64,000 nt of DNA from contig JAZSAS010000010.1 of NCBI GenBank assembly GCA_045602005.1, forward strand, positions 17,023-81,022, given 5' to 3'. Each line of letters opens with the position of its first letter. Within the stretch, counting starts at the first letter, position 1. This document shows positions 44,593 through 52,244 of this stretch, in pieces. Origin of the DNA: UMGS755 sp045602005 (GTDB taxonomy: Bacteria > Bacillota > Clostridia > UBA1381 > UBA9506). The translations under genes were made by a program, and so were the position numbers. The notes below the pieces were generated by a model. That model was not told the DNA's origin. It saw only the letters and a list, made by a program, of their open reading frames with translations, and did no database searches.

Positions 44593-46148
44593 TTCACCTT
44601 CTTTGTTTTTCGCTGCAGAATTCCGGCGAGGTCTTTGGCTTCATCAGTTTTCAGCAGAAATAGAAGTCCTGCATAGATAACGATGCCAAAGGCAGCGGGA
44701 ATGACGAGTATTAAGAACTTTCCCATCAAATCATCGCCAAACGAAAGCTGGTTTGACAGGAACAATACCGCAATGGCCATAATCAGTGCAGATAACAGGA
44801 GTTTTCCGGTGTTTATCAGGTCATGAAACTTCAGCATGTGCAGCCGCCGGTTCAAAAAGATGAGCAATAAAAGGGCAATCACGTTTGCAGCGATTGATGC
44901 GGCCAGAGCCAGCCCCCAAAGGCCGGAGTTAAGACCTCTGACAAAGAGAAAACTCAGCACAATATTCAGTGCAATGCCGCCCATGGCAACCAGCATGGGG
45001 GTTTTGGCGTCCTTCATGGCATAGAAGGCCTTGTTCAAAATTTCACTGACACCGAAGCCGGCCATGCCAAGAGAATAAAACAAAAGGGCAGAGGCCGTTA
45101 AGGCGGTGCTTTCGTTGTTAAACTCACCACGTTCATACACAAAACGCACAATGGGTGTTCTGAGAAGCAAAAATAGAACCATCACCGGCAGCAACACAGC
45201 CAGCACTGTTTTAGTTGCTTTTGCCACAACCTGTGCCAGCTCTTCTCTGTGATTGCCGGCAGCCAGCCGGGAAATAGAGGGAAAAATCAAATTAGACACG
45301 GCATAGGTTAAAACACCCACAAAAATAATATAGAGTTTGTTGGCATAATCAAGGGCGGCTACAGCCTGTCCCTCATTTAAAAATGAGGCCAGATAGATGT
45401 TAACCGTGGAATTAATTGGCTGCACCCAGGAGCTGATTAAAATGGGGAGAGCCAATGCCACCGTTCGCTTAATACCGGAACATTTCAGGTTCAGAACAGG
45501 GCGATATTGAAATTTCTTTTTTCGAAGGGAGGGTAGCTGCACCAGCACCTGAAATCCCCAGGAAATTAACATGGCAACTGCCACACCATGAATCCCCAAA
45601 CGGTCGCCAACCAGCAGGAGATAGGTCACCATCATCACGTTGGAAACAAGGCTGATGGCTGCCGGAATGTTAAACTCGCCCATGGACTGCAAAATGCCGG
45701 TTAAGGCATAGGCCAGGGCAGTGAAAATCATTGTGGGGAATAAAATAACAACCAGCTGTGACGCCAGATTTTTTTCGTCAACAGAAAGACCACTGCCCAC
45801 AAAGCCGGCGATAGGACCGGCGAACATAATGCCAATGGCACAGAAAATGCCGGTTATTAAAACAATTAAGTTTACAAAGGAATTGGCATAGTTCATGGCG
45901 GCGTCTTTTTCGTTTTTTTCTAGATATTCGTTAAAAACAGGAATAAAGGAGGAGGAAATTGCCGCCCCCAAGGTGATATCGAAAAAGAGCAAGGGAATTC
46001 TTGAGGCAGTTAAAAAAGCTGCTGCCTCTCCGCCGGTTCCGTATAAAGATGCAAAGATCACTTCCCGCAGCATGCCGGCAATTTTGGCCAGCAATGTGGC
46101 AGACATCATGAATCCAACAGTTTTAATTGTGTTTTTTGCGCTTTGCAT
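44589..46148 (-). CDS. murJ: Lipid II flippase MurJ (MviN family)
   Basis: MurJ moves lipid II across the cytoplasmic membrane. The protein of about 519 residues has 14 helices and the MviN start TIKTVGFMMSATLLAKIAGMLREVI, with SRIPLLFFDITLGAAISSSFIPVFNEYLEK. The ATG at 46148, with GAGGA eight bases before it, fits best. It heads the 16-gene operon. Because a SpoVB-like flippase also exists (13158-14900), this MurJ could be dedicated to the polymer built by its neighbours; that is inference. Confidence 0.9.
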   Translation of the reverse strand: MQSAKNTIKTVGFMMSATLLAKIAGMLREVIFASLYGTGGEAAAFLTASRIPLLFFDITLGAAISSSFIPVFNEYLEKNEKDAAMNYANSFVNLIVLITGIFCAIGIMFAGPIAGFVGSGLSVDEKNLASQLVVILFPTMIFTALAYALTGILQSMGEFNIPAAISLVSNVMMVTYLLLVGDRLGIHGVAVAMLISWGFQVLVQLPSLRKKKFQYRPVLNLKCSGIKRTVALALPILISSWVQPINSTVNIYLASFLNEGQAVAALDYANKLYIIFVGVLTYAVSNLIFPSISRLAAGNHREELAQVVAKATKTVLAVLLPVMVLFLLLRTPIVRFVYERGEFNNESTALTASALLFYSLGMAGFGVSEILNKAFYAMKDAKTPMLVAMGGIALNIVLSFLFVRGLNSGLWGLALAASIAANVIALLLLIFLNRRLHMLKFHDLINTGKLLLSALIMAIAVLFLSNQLSFGDDLMGKFLILVIPAAFGIVIYAGLLFLLKTDEAKDLAGILQRKTKKVK

Positions 46149-46183
46149 ATGACAGTTCCTCAAAAAAATATTTCATCTTAATT

Positions 46184-46212
46184 ATTATATAGCGAATCAA
46201 TGGAAAAGTCAA
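46184..46212 (-). promoter_or_regulatory. Promoter of the 16-gene murJ-to-ispH operon
   Basis: On the minus strand TTGACT (46212-46207) and TATAAT (46189-46184) are exactly 17 bases apart, about 35 bases upstream of murJ. It is one of the strongest promoter matches in the window. Confidence 0.78.
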
Positions 46213-46351
46213 TAAAATTACCCTTTTTTCCTAGAAAATTGGTAAAAACATTGAATGGCCAGACAGATGAAATACATGCCGGTGCATATCTAACACAGAA
46301 CCCCTTTCAGGGAATGACAATCATGGTTGCCTGCAGGCATGTTTTTCCAGA

Positions 46352-46388
46352 ATAAAAAAGAGGCTGTCGCTTTTTGTTCATGCGACAG
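46352..46388 (-). terminator. Intrinsic terminator after the SLOG gene
   Basis: On the minus strand CTGTCGC pairs with GCGACAG across an 11-base loop and is followed within four bases by TTTTTT, 14 bases past the SLOG stop codon. Confidence 0.82.
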
Positions 46389-46401
46389 CGCTTTATCGGT
46401 A

Positions 46402-46905
46402 TTAAGAAAACAGAGACAGCTGCCATGCTATCTTGTGTCGAAGAAAAACAATGGGAATGCCGGAACGATCGGCATAATCTACGGTGTATTTTGTGCCGCC
46501 CCTGTCGTGGATTAAATAGGCGATCATATAGGAGGCGGAATCAACTAAATAGCGGTTTCGTTTGTGCATGCAGCCTTTGTGATAAGTCTCAGCAGTGTAG
46601 GTAATTTCATCGGCAGAGTAGAGAACTTTGCGATAAATCAACCGTTGTTCTTCTGACCAGTTTCGGTCTTGTTCTTTGCAGGGCAACACCATAGACAGGC
46701 GGATGTGAGGGTGTTTTTTCTTGAGCTGAATCACTGTTTGTGCCGCCATGATATCAAACCCCAGAGCTCCGCCGGAGGAAAATGTGACATAGCCCTCAGA
46801 AATCAGGCGGCTGATTTCTGTTTTTAACTGTTTTTGCAGGGGACCAAGCATATGTTTTTCAATCCGTCGGTGGCCAGTAAAGCAGCAGGTTGTTTCTTTT
46901 TCCAT
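46402..46905 (-). CDS. SLOG family protein (YpsA/DUF1273-like)
   Basis: This 167-residue protein has the SLOG Rossmann-like pattern: the start CCFTGHRRIEK, the nucleotide-binding FSSGGALGFDIMAAQ and the LPCKEQDRNW segment, followed by a C-terminal KYTVDYADRSGIPIV. SLOG domains bind nucleotide-derived ligands and occur in cell-division control (Bacillus YpsA), in nucleosidases and in defence modules. The gene has its own ribosome-binding site (CGGAGC) and terminator and no co-transcribed partner. The function here is unknown. Confidence 0.82.
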   Translation of the reverse strand: MEKETTCCFTGHRRIEKHMLGPLQKQLKTEISRLISEGYVTFSSGGALGFDIMAAQTVIQLKKKHPHIRLSMVLPCKEQDRNWSEEQRLIYRKVLYSADEITYTAETYHKGCMHKRNRYLVDSASYMIAYLIHDRGGTKYTVDYADRSGIPIVFLRHKIAWQLSLFS

Positions 46906-47013
46906 AATTAAGCTCCGTTCATATGTAAGATTCTGATGATGCTATTATAACGGATTTTCTGACGGGATGAAACGGCCAAAAAACGCAAAAATACCTATAT
47001 TTCGACAAGGGTT

Positions 47014-47649
47014 TTAAACAGCGTGAAGCACCATAACCACCTTGCCAATAACCGTAAATTGTTTTTCGCTGGGCTTAACAATCACGGGGCATTGATGAAA
47101 CAGGCTGCTTTCACTCAGCAGCATGCTATAGTCGTTTGATCGGCAGTAGCGCAGAATGTGGGCAGGAAACCCATTTTCGCAGTAAAGCACAAGGTCGCCG
47201 TCATCTGCAAATTCCTGTTTTCGAATGATGGCAATGCTGCCGTCGAGCAGACCTGCCTTGTCCATTTTATTTCCTGCAACCTTGAGGCCAATGAAATTAC
47301 CATCGCCCAGCAGAGATATGGGCAGTTCAAGAATATGCAGCGGGTTGGGCAGCGGCGAAGCCGGGTTAATAACAGAATAAACCGGCACAACCTTTGCATT
47401 GGGATTTGGTGAAACGATGGGCGGTTCCTGAACCATGGGAGGCACAATGGGGTTTTTTCCCAACAATTCATCAATGCTGACGGAAAAATAGTCTGCAATT
47501 TGCCGCAACGTGGCACTGGAAGGCGCGGAATAGCCGGTTTCGTAGTTAGAAATGGTTGTTTTTCTAACACCGAGAATGTTTGCCAGCTCCTCCTGGTTAA
47601 GCCCTTTCGTTTTTCTGAGTTTTTTTAAAATTAATCCAAATTCATTCAT
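47014..47649 (-). CDS. XRE-family regulator with a LexA/CI-like S24 domain lacking the catalytic dyad
   Basis: This 211-residue protein has an N-terminal helix-turn-helix (about residues 4-60, KGLNQEELANILGVRKTTI) and a Pro-rich linker. The C-terminal fold is that of peptidase S24 (about 105-205). By alignment to LexA, the nucleophile Ser of G-M-S-M is replaced by Lys (VAGNKMDKAG) and the general-base Lys is replaced in AHILRYC, so self-cleavage is not expected. The ATG at 47649 has AAAGGAG ten bases upstream. A palindrome covers its own -10 box. It may be a stable repressor using the S24 domain for dimerisation. Confidence 0.85.
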   Translation of the reverse strand: MNEFGLILKKLRKTKGLNQEELANILGVRKTTISNYETGYSAPSSATLRQIADYFSVSIDELLGKNPIVPPMVQEPPIVSPNPNAKVVPVYSVINPASPLPNPLHILELPISLLGDGNFIGLKVAGNKMDKAGLLDGSIAIIRKQEFADDGDLVLYCENGFPAHILRYCRSNDYSMLLSESSLFHQCPVIVKPSEKQFTVIGKVVMVLHAV

Positions 47650-47679
47650 TTGCTGCACACTCCTTTGTTCAATTAATAC

Positions 47680-47694
47680 AAGTATATCATACTT
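47680..47694. promoter_or_regulatory. Palindromic candidate operator for the XRE-S24 regulator
   Basis: AAGTAT-ATC-ATACTT is a perfect six-base inverted repeat with a three-base centre that covers the -10 box of the regulator's own promoter. Position and symmetry suggest autorepression. Confidence 0.5.
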
Positions 47695-47709
47695 TTATTT
47701 GGTGTGCAA
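47681..47709 (-). promoter_or_regulatory. Predicted sigma-A promoter of the XRE-S24 gene
   Basis: On the minus strand TTGCAC (47709-47704) and TATACT (47686-47681) are 17 bases apart, about 30 bases upstream of the ATG. Confidence 0.65.
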
Positions 47710-47719
47710 TAGAAAAAAA

Positions 47720-48136
47720 TCAACTTTTTTGTTTCGATTTGTCACAATTTGTAATAGAACATTTGGATTGAATAAATTTACACAACAATACAAGGGGAAA
47801 GCAAAGAAAGAACCATAACATGCAATATAAAGGGCATATTTGCCCCAGAAGATTTCCTTTATGACGAGAATAGTCCCACACATTCAGTTTCAGCAGCTTA
47901 TTGAAAAGGCATCCAGAGAAAAACTCCAAAACGGTAATCACGCAGGCGGAGAGAAAGGCTTTTAAGGGAACAGCTCTGGATTTTATTTTTGCATTCAGTC
48001 GATAAATTGATAAAAAGCAAACACCGCCGGTGAGCAGCATACTCCAATGTGTGTAGCCTCGCCAGATGATTTCTAAAAGACCATATCCCAAAGAGCCGAT
48101 GCTCCAGACGGTTGCCAGTTCTCTGCGTTTTGACAT
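47720..48136 (-). CDS. Small multi-span membrane protein, putative ABC-transporter type IV family
   Basis: This 138-residue protein has four hydrophobic segments and the patterns LLEIIWRGYTHWSMLLTGG and NVWDYSRHKGNLLGQICP, which I associate with the small 'putative ABC-transporter type IV' membrane family of Firmicutes. No ATPase gene is nearby and no function is established. The ATG at 48136 follows AAGGA. The divergent aro operon begins 130 bases upstream. Confidence 0.65.
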   Translation of the reverse strand: MSKRRELATVWSIGSLGYGLLEIIWRGYTHWSMLLTGGVCFLSIYRLNAKIKSRAVPLKAFLSACVITVLEFFSGCLFNKLLKLNVWDYSRHKGNLLGQICPLYCMLWFFLCFPLVLLCKFIQSKCSITNCDKSKQKS

Positions 48137-48265
48137 GTGCTCACATCCTTTTTTAATTCCGGAAATTAGCATGTCGTGTCTCAAAAGTTTTTATACTGTC
48201 TTTTTAAAAACAGTTATCACAAAACAACCATATGGTTGTAATTTTTGTTTTTTTATGGAAAATGA

Positions 48266-48294
48266 TTGCATTTGAAAGAGCAGATTGATATAAT
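48266..48294 (+). promoter_or_regulatory. Predicted sigma-A promoter of the aroF-tyrA-aroB operon
   Basis: TTGCAT (48266-48271) and a perfect TATAAT (48289-48294) are 17 bases apart. Transcription would begin near 48301, about 30 bases before the leader peptide. Confidence 0.68.
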
Positions 48295-48329
48295 GATTAA
48301 GTGATAGCTTAATGGAAAGGATTCAGAGT

Positions 48330-48452
48330 ATGCAGCTTGTAAAATTCTACGCAGCACGATTTTATTACTTTATCAACCGCAGCTTTTTTGGCTTCGGTTA
48401 TTTTTGCTGCGGAAAGTTTTTTGGCTGTTTGATGAGTCCTAGTCTTTCATAA
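48330..48452 (+). CDS. Phe/Tyr-rich leader peptide of the aro operon
   Basis: A 40-codon frame starts at ATG behind AAAGGA (eight-base spacing) and contains nine Phe and four Tyr codons, 13 aromatic residues in 40, with no Trp. Examples are KFYAARFYYF near the start and KFFG near the end. A 7-base inverted repeat (CCGCAGC 48377-48383 / GCTGCGG 48406-48412) folds the middle of its mRNA. Its last codons contain the ATGAGTCC segment that can pair with the downstream terminator. The peptide itself is probably only a sensor of aminoacyl-tRNA supply; ribosome position on it would set operon expression. Confidence 0.85.
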   Translation: MQLVKFYAARFYYFINRSFFGFGYFCCGKFFGCLMSPSLS

Positions 48453-48502
48453 AAAGCAAGTTTGTTGTTTTGCGGGACTCATGTAAAATGAGTCCCTTTT
48501 TT
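48432..48502 (+). promoter_or_regulatory. Transcription attenuator (antiterminator/terminator) before aroF
   Basis: The terminator is a nine-base-pair perfect hairpin (GGGACTCAT 48474-48482 / ATGAGTCCC 48488-48496, five-base loop) followed by six T (48497-48502). An upstream copy ATGAGTCC (48432-48439) can pair eight bases with 48475-48482 and so destroy the terminator. A ribosome at the leader stop codon (48450-48452) would cover this upstream copy and permit termination, while one stalled at Phe codons would leave it free. This is the classical attenuation layout. Confidence 0.85.
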
Positions 48503-48522
48503 ATTGCAAGGAGGAAAAAGCT

Positions 48523-49536
48523 ATGATTGTTATTATGAAACCCAGAGCAACAATGGAGGAAGTGACTCAAATTGTTGCAGAACTGAAAGACATGGGCATG
48601 AGCGTTCAGACCAATACCGGTGTGGAATGTACGGTTCTGGGTGTGATTGGAAACACCTTGGAGGTAGACACCAGCACACTGGAAATGCATCCCAGCGTTG
48701 ATCGTGTTATGCGTGTTTCCGAGCCTTTTAAGAAAGCAAATCGAAAATTCCATCCTGATGATACAGTGATTCAGGTAGGGCCAAGCACCATTGGCGGCAA
48801 AAAGCTTTCTCTCATGGCCGGTCCCTGTTCGGTGGAAAGCGAAGAACAGATTGTGGATATTGCCCGTCAGGTTAAGGCCTCAGGTGCAACCTTTTTGCGA
48901 GGCGGTGCTTTTAAACCGAGAACTTCACCTTATGCCTTTCAGGGCATGCAATTTGAAGGACTGGAGCTTTTGCAGGAGGCAAAAGAAAAAACCGGCCTGC
49001 CCATTGTTTCTGAAATCATGTCGCCGAAGCATGTGGAATATTTTGATGAGGCGGTGGATGTGATTCAGGTGGGAGCCAGAAACATGCAAAATTTCGATTT
49101 GTTAAAGGAATTGGGCAGAAGCCGAAAGCCCATTCTTTTAAAGCGTGGTCTTGCTTCTACTTTAGAGGAATGGCTCATGTCGGCTGAATATATTATGGCC
49201 GGCGGAAACAATCAGGTGATTCTGTGTGAACGGGGCATTAGAACCTTTGAACCATACACACGCAACACCTTAGATGTCAGTGCTATTCCGGCAGTGAAAA
49301 AAATGAGCCATTTGCCAGTAATTGTAGACCCCTCTCATGCCACAGGCATGCACTGGATGGTTCTGCCAATGGCAATGTCGGCCATTGCTGCCGGAGCAGA
49401 TGGTTTAATGATTGAAGTGCACAATGATCCGAAAAATGCTAAGTGTGATGGCCCTCAGTCTATCACGCCCCGGGCTTTTGATGAGCTGGTGAAAAAGCTT
49501 TCTAAAATGGCGGAGGTTGTCGACCGTGAGGTGTAA
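48523..49536 (+). CDS. aroF: 3-deoxy-7-phosphoheptulonate synthase (type I-beta, with ferredoxin-like domain)
   Basis: This 337-residue DAHP synthase condenses PEP and erythrose 4-phosphate at the entry to the shikimate pathway. An N-terminal ferredoxin-like domain (about residues 1-70) precedes the catalytic barrel with MAGPCSVESEEQ, RGGAFKPRTSPYAFQG, GARNMQNF, LLKRG and DPSHATG. In the Thermotoga enzyme of this type the extra domain mediates Tyr/Phe inhibition. AAGGAGG precedes the ATG. Expression is probably also set by the leader attenuator, giving control at two levels by the same amino acids. Confidence 0.95.
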   Translation: MIVIMKPRATMEEVTQIVAELKDMGMSVQTNTGVECTVLGVIGNTLEVDTSTLEMHPSVDRVMRVSEPFKKANRKFHPDDTVIQVGPSTIGGKKLSLMAGPCSVESEEQIVDIARQVKASGATFLRGGAFKPRTSPYAFQGMQFEGLELLQEAKEKTGLPIVSEIMSPKHVEYFDEAVDVIQVGARNMQNFDLLKELGRSRKPILLKRGLASTLEEWLMSAEYIMAGGNNQVILCERGIRTFEPYTRNTLDVSAIPAVKKMSHLPVIVDPSHATGMHWMVLPMAMSAIAAGADGLMIEVHNDPKNAKCDGPQSITPRAFDELVKKLSKMAEVVDREV

Positions 49537-50410
49537 AAACATTGCAATTGTGGGATTGGGCCTGATCGGCGGTTCTATTTTAAAGGCACTCCAAGGCTTC
49601 GATGATGCTGTTTTTTACGGCATAGACCGTGACGAGACCGTTTTGCAGCAGGCAAAAGAGGAAGGGCTCATCAGCTGTGAACGATTAACAGATGATGAGA
49701 TTCTTGCCAGGGCCGATGTAACGTTTGTCTGCCTGCCGCCAGATGCGGTGGTACAGTTTGTAAACACGCACACCTTTAAAGAGGGCGCTTTGGTTACAGA
49801 TGTGTGTGGTGTGAAACAGGCGGTTTACCAAAAACTGACCAACCAGAGTGTGGATTTTATTGGCGGTCATCCCATGGCCGGCAAGGAGTCCAGCGGCTTT
49901 TCTGCCTCTGATGGAAAGCTGTTTGCCAAGGCCAGTTATTTATTGACTCCCACAGAGAAGAATGATTCTAAGCACCTAGCACTGCTTAAGCGTATGACGG
50001 CTTATATGGGTTGCCGTGAAACGGTGCTTACCACACCGGAAGAGCACGATGCCATGATTGCCTACACCAGTCAGCTGATGCATGTGGTGGCAGTTGCACT
50101 TTGTGACAGTGAACGGCTCGACAGAGCGAAAAGCTTTAGTGCCGGCAGCCTTAGAGACTGTACCCGTGTGGCAAAGCTGGATAGCCGAATGTGGAGCCGA
50201 TTATTCTTGTTAAATCAAAAAGAATTACTGCATTGCATTGATGAGTTTTCTGATAGCCTCCAGTGCATCAGAAAACTGATTGAAGCCGGAGATGAGCCGG
50301 CACTGGAATCGTTTTTGCAATCGGCATCCGGGCGAAAACTGAGATTTTTAGCTGAACAGGAGGATGAGCATGAAAAAACTGCACGTGGCGCTGGGAACAA
50401 GGAGTTATGA
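49526..50410 (+). CDS. tyrA: Prephenate dehydrogenase
   Basis: TyrA oxidises prephenate to 4-hydroxyphenylpyruvate on the way to tyrosine. The 294-residue protein has the NAD-binding VGLGLIGGS, the substrate-binding GGHPMAGKESSGF and the helical TPEEHDAMIAYTSQLMHV. It lacks the C-terminal ACT domain of longer Gram-positive enzymes. GTG at 49526 is chosen because GGAGG lies nine bases upstream; it overlaps the aroF end by 11 bases. Confidence 0.94.
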   Translation: MRCKNIAIVGLGLIGGSILKALQGFDDAVFYGIDRDETVLQQAKEEGLISCERLTDDEILARADVTFVCLPPDAVVQFVNTHTFKEGALVTDVCGVKQAVYQKLTNQSVDFIGGHPMAGKESSGFSASDGKLFAKASYLLTPTEKNDSKHLALLKRMTAYMGCRETVLTTPEEHDAMIAYTSQLMHVVAVALCDSERLDRAKSFSAGSLRDCTRVAKLDSRMWSRLFLLNQKELLHCIDEFSDSLQCIRKLIEAGDEPALESFLQSASGRKLRFLAEQEDEHEKTARGAGNKEL

Positions 50411-51440
50411 CATTATCATCGGGCAGGATTTGCTTCGGCATGGAGCTGAGTATATTGCGGCAGTTTCCAAGGCGCAGCGCATTATGGTTGTGACAGACCA
50501 AACGGTTGAGAAACTTCATTTATCTCCGCTTTTGAGCGGTTTGGAAGCTGCTGGAAAAAATGTAAAGGTTGTTAGTTTTACACCGGGAGAGACATCAAAA
50601 AGTCTGGAAAGTGTGCAACGTTTATATGATGAGGCATTTGCCTTTGGCATGACCAGAACAGACCTGGTTGTTGCTTTGGGCGGCGGTGTGGTAGGAGATT
50701 TAACTGGTTTTTTTGCCGCCACACTTTTGCGGGGTGTGCCCTTTATACAGGTTCCCACAACGCTGTTGTCTCAGGTGGATAGCTCTGTGGGTGGCAAAAC
50801 AGGTGTGAATGTTGCGGCAGGAAAAAATCTGGTGGGCAGTTTTTATCAGCCTAAACTGGTTTTGATTGATACAAACACGTTAAAAACCTTGTCAGATTCC
50901 ACTTTTTCCGATGGCATGGCAGAGGTGATTAAATATGGTTGTATTGTGGATGCCAAGCTGTTTGAAAAGCTGTTTGCAGCCGGAGGCAGAGCCGGTGTGG
51001 AGACAATTTTAGAGGACGTGATTTATGCCTGCTGTGATGCAAAGCGTCAGGTGGTTGAAGAAGATGAACTGGACACCGGCAGACGGATGATTTTAAATTT
51101 TGGCCATACCATGGGTCATGTGATTGAAAAGACTTATGGTTACGGAACCTACACCCACGGCCAGGCAGTGGCCTGTGGCATGGTGCTGGCAGCCAAGCTG
51201 GGAGAGGGGCTAGCTGTTACACCTGAAGGAACGACAGAGCGGCTAGAGGCTATTTTAGAAAAGTATGGCTTGCCTGTAGCCATTCCTTTAGCAGACGGTT
51301 GGGCACAAGGTGTTTTGCTAGATAAGAAAATGCAGGGCAGCCGTTTGGGTTGTGTATTACTGCCGGCGTTGGGAAAGGCCGTTGTGCACCAAATGCCGCC
51401 TGAGGATTTTGTGGAGAAAATGGAACGGATAGTAGAGTAA
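50370..51440 (+). CDS. aroB: 3-dehydroquinate synthase
   Basis: AroB cyclises DAHP to 3-dehydroquinate using NAD and a divalent metal. The 356-residue protein has the NAD loop ALGGGVVGDLTGF, PTTLLSQVDSSVGGKTGVN and metal ligands Glu in MAEVIKYG and His in NFGHTMGH and THGQAVACG. The ATG at 50370 is set by AGGAGG (50358-50363) six bases upstream; the ATG at 50364 is too close. It overlaps tyrA by 41 bases. No other shikimate gene follows; a terminator ends the operon. Confidence 0.95.
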   Translation: MKKLHVALGTRSYDIIIGQDLLRHGAEYIAAVSKAQRIMVVTDQTVEKLHLSPLLSGLEAAGKNVKVVSFTPGETSKSLESVQRLYDEAFAFGMTRTDLVVALGGGVVGDLTGFFAATLLRGVPFIQVPTTLLSQVDSSVGGKTGVNVAAGKNLVGSFYQPKLVLIDTNTLKTLSDSTFSDGMAEVIKYGCIVDAKLFEKLFAAGGRAGVETILEDVIYACCDAKRQVVEEDELDTGRRMILNFGHTMGHVIEKTYGYGTYTHGQAVACGMVLAAKLGEGLAVTPEGTTERLEAILEKYGLPVAIPLADGWAQGVLLDKKMQGSRLGCVLLPALGKAVVHQMPPEDFVEKMERIVE

Positions 51441-51465
51441 ACACGCCCTGTGATTTGTTGGCATT

Positions 51466-51500
51466 AAAAAACCGGAAACGAAGTTTCGTTTCCGGTTTTT
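51466..51500. terminator. Bidirectional intrinsic terminator between aroB and the NlpC/P60 gene
   Basis: An A/T-flanked perfect stem (AAAAACCGGAAACGAA / TTCGTTTCCGGTTTTT) with a very short loop stands between convergent genes. Confidence 0.92.
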
Positions 51501-51514
51501 AACTATCTTTGTTT

Positions 51515-52198
51515 TTAGTGAATAATTCTTCTTGCAGTGTAATACACGTTGTTGTAATAGCCTGTGGTAATGCTGGTGTACTTTACAACATCACCGGTTT
51601 GGGGGCTGTGAATCATCATGCCGTCACCCACATAAATGCCAACATGGTGCACATAGGCATTGCCGGGGCGTTTAAACAACACTAAATCACCGGGGCGCAG
51701 CTCACTTTTGCTGACCGGCACACCATTTGCCAACTGGTCGTTAGCCACACGGTTTAAATTGTATCCCAACTGACGGTATACATAGGATGTGAAACCGGAG
51801 CAATCAAAACCTGAAGGACTTGAACCACCATACACATAAGGCGTTCCCAGATATTGTTTTGCAACCTGAACCACACGGTTACCGCCGGTGTAATCGCCTC
51901 TGGAGGCAACATCCTGGGGACGAATGCTGACATAATCAGCAGATATGTAGGCATAATTCCCGTTTCCGGTTCCGATTTTAAACCAATTGCCCACTCGATC
52001 AAAAACATCTAAAGTGGCACCCCACTGAAGACGGGCAAGCACAGCGTGCTCTGTTCCGGCGCCGGCACGAACGTTTACATCAGAACCAAGAACAATGCCA
52101 ACGGTGGGAAAAGCATCTGCACTGGCGGTGAAAGGCACCGCAGTGATTAAAAGCAAAAATACAGCTGCTAAAACAGCGATTTTTTTTCGTAAGTACAT
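51515..52198 (-). CDS. Secreted NlpC/P60 cell-wall hydrolase with SH3 domain
   Basis: This 227-residue protein has a signal peptide (about residues 1-27: KK, hydrophobic core, ending TASADA), a bacterial SH3 domain (about 30-90, VNVRAGAGTEHAV, WFKIG) and a C-terminal NlpC/P60 domain (about 105-225). The Cys nucleophile lies in GFDCSGFTSYVYR and the catalytic His in YVHHVGIYVG. It should cut peptide stems of peptidoglycan (gamma-D-Glu-diaminopimelate bond) outside the cell. GGAGG lies nine bases before the ATG at 52198. A consensus promoter and a WalR-like box lie upstream. Confidence 0.92.
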   Translation of the reverse strand: MYLRKKIAVLAAVFLLLITAVPFTASADAFPTVGIVLGSDVNVRAGAGTEHAVLARLQWGATLDVFDRVGNWFKIGTGNGNYAYISADYVSIRPQDVASRGDYTGGNRVVQVAKQYLGTPYVYGGSSPSGFDCSGFTSYVYRQLGYNLNRVANDQLANGVPVSKSELRPGDLVLFKRPGNAYVHHVGIYVGDGMMIHSPQTGDVVKYTSITTGYYNNVYYTARRIIH

Positions 52199-52221
52199 TG
52201 TAAACAATCCTCCAAAAATCT

Positions 52222-52238
52222 GTTACGATTTTGTTACA
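52222..52238 (-). promoter_or_regulatory. WalR-like box near the transcription start of the NlpC/P60 gene
   Basis: On the minus strand TGTAAC-AAAAT-CGTAAC fits the Bacillus WalR consensus TGTWAH-N5-TGTWAH with one mismatch. It sits just past the -10 box, where WalR binding represses some wall hydrolase genes in Bacillus. walRK is not in the window. Confidence 0.45.
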
Positions 52239-52244
52239 AAATGT

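Noticed and set aside
48330..48522. T-box or Trp-type leader for the aro operon
   Set aside because: No T-box sequence (AGGGTGGNACCGCG type) is visible and the leader peptide has no Trp codon; Phe/Tyr attenuation explains the region better.
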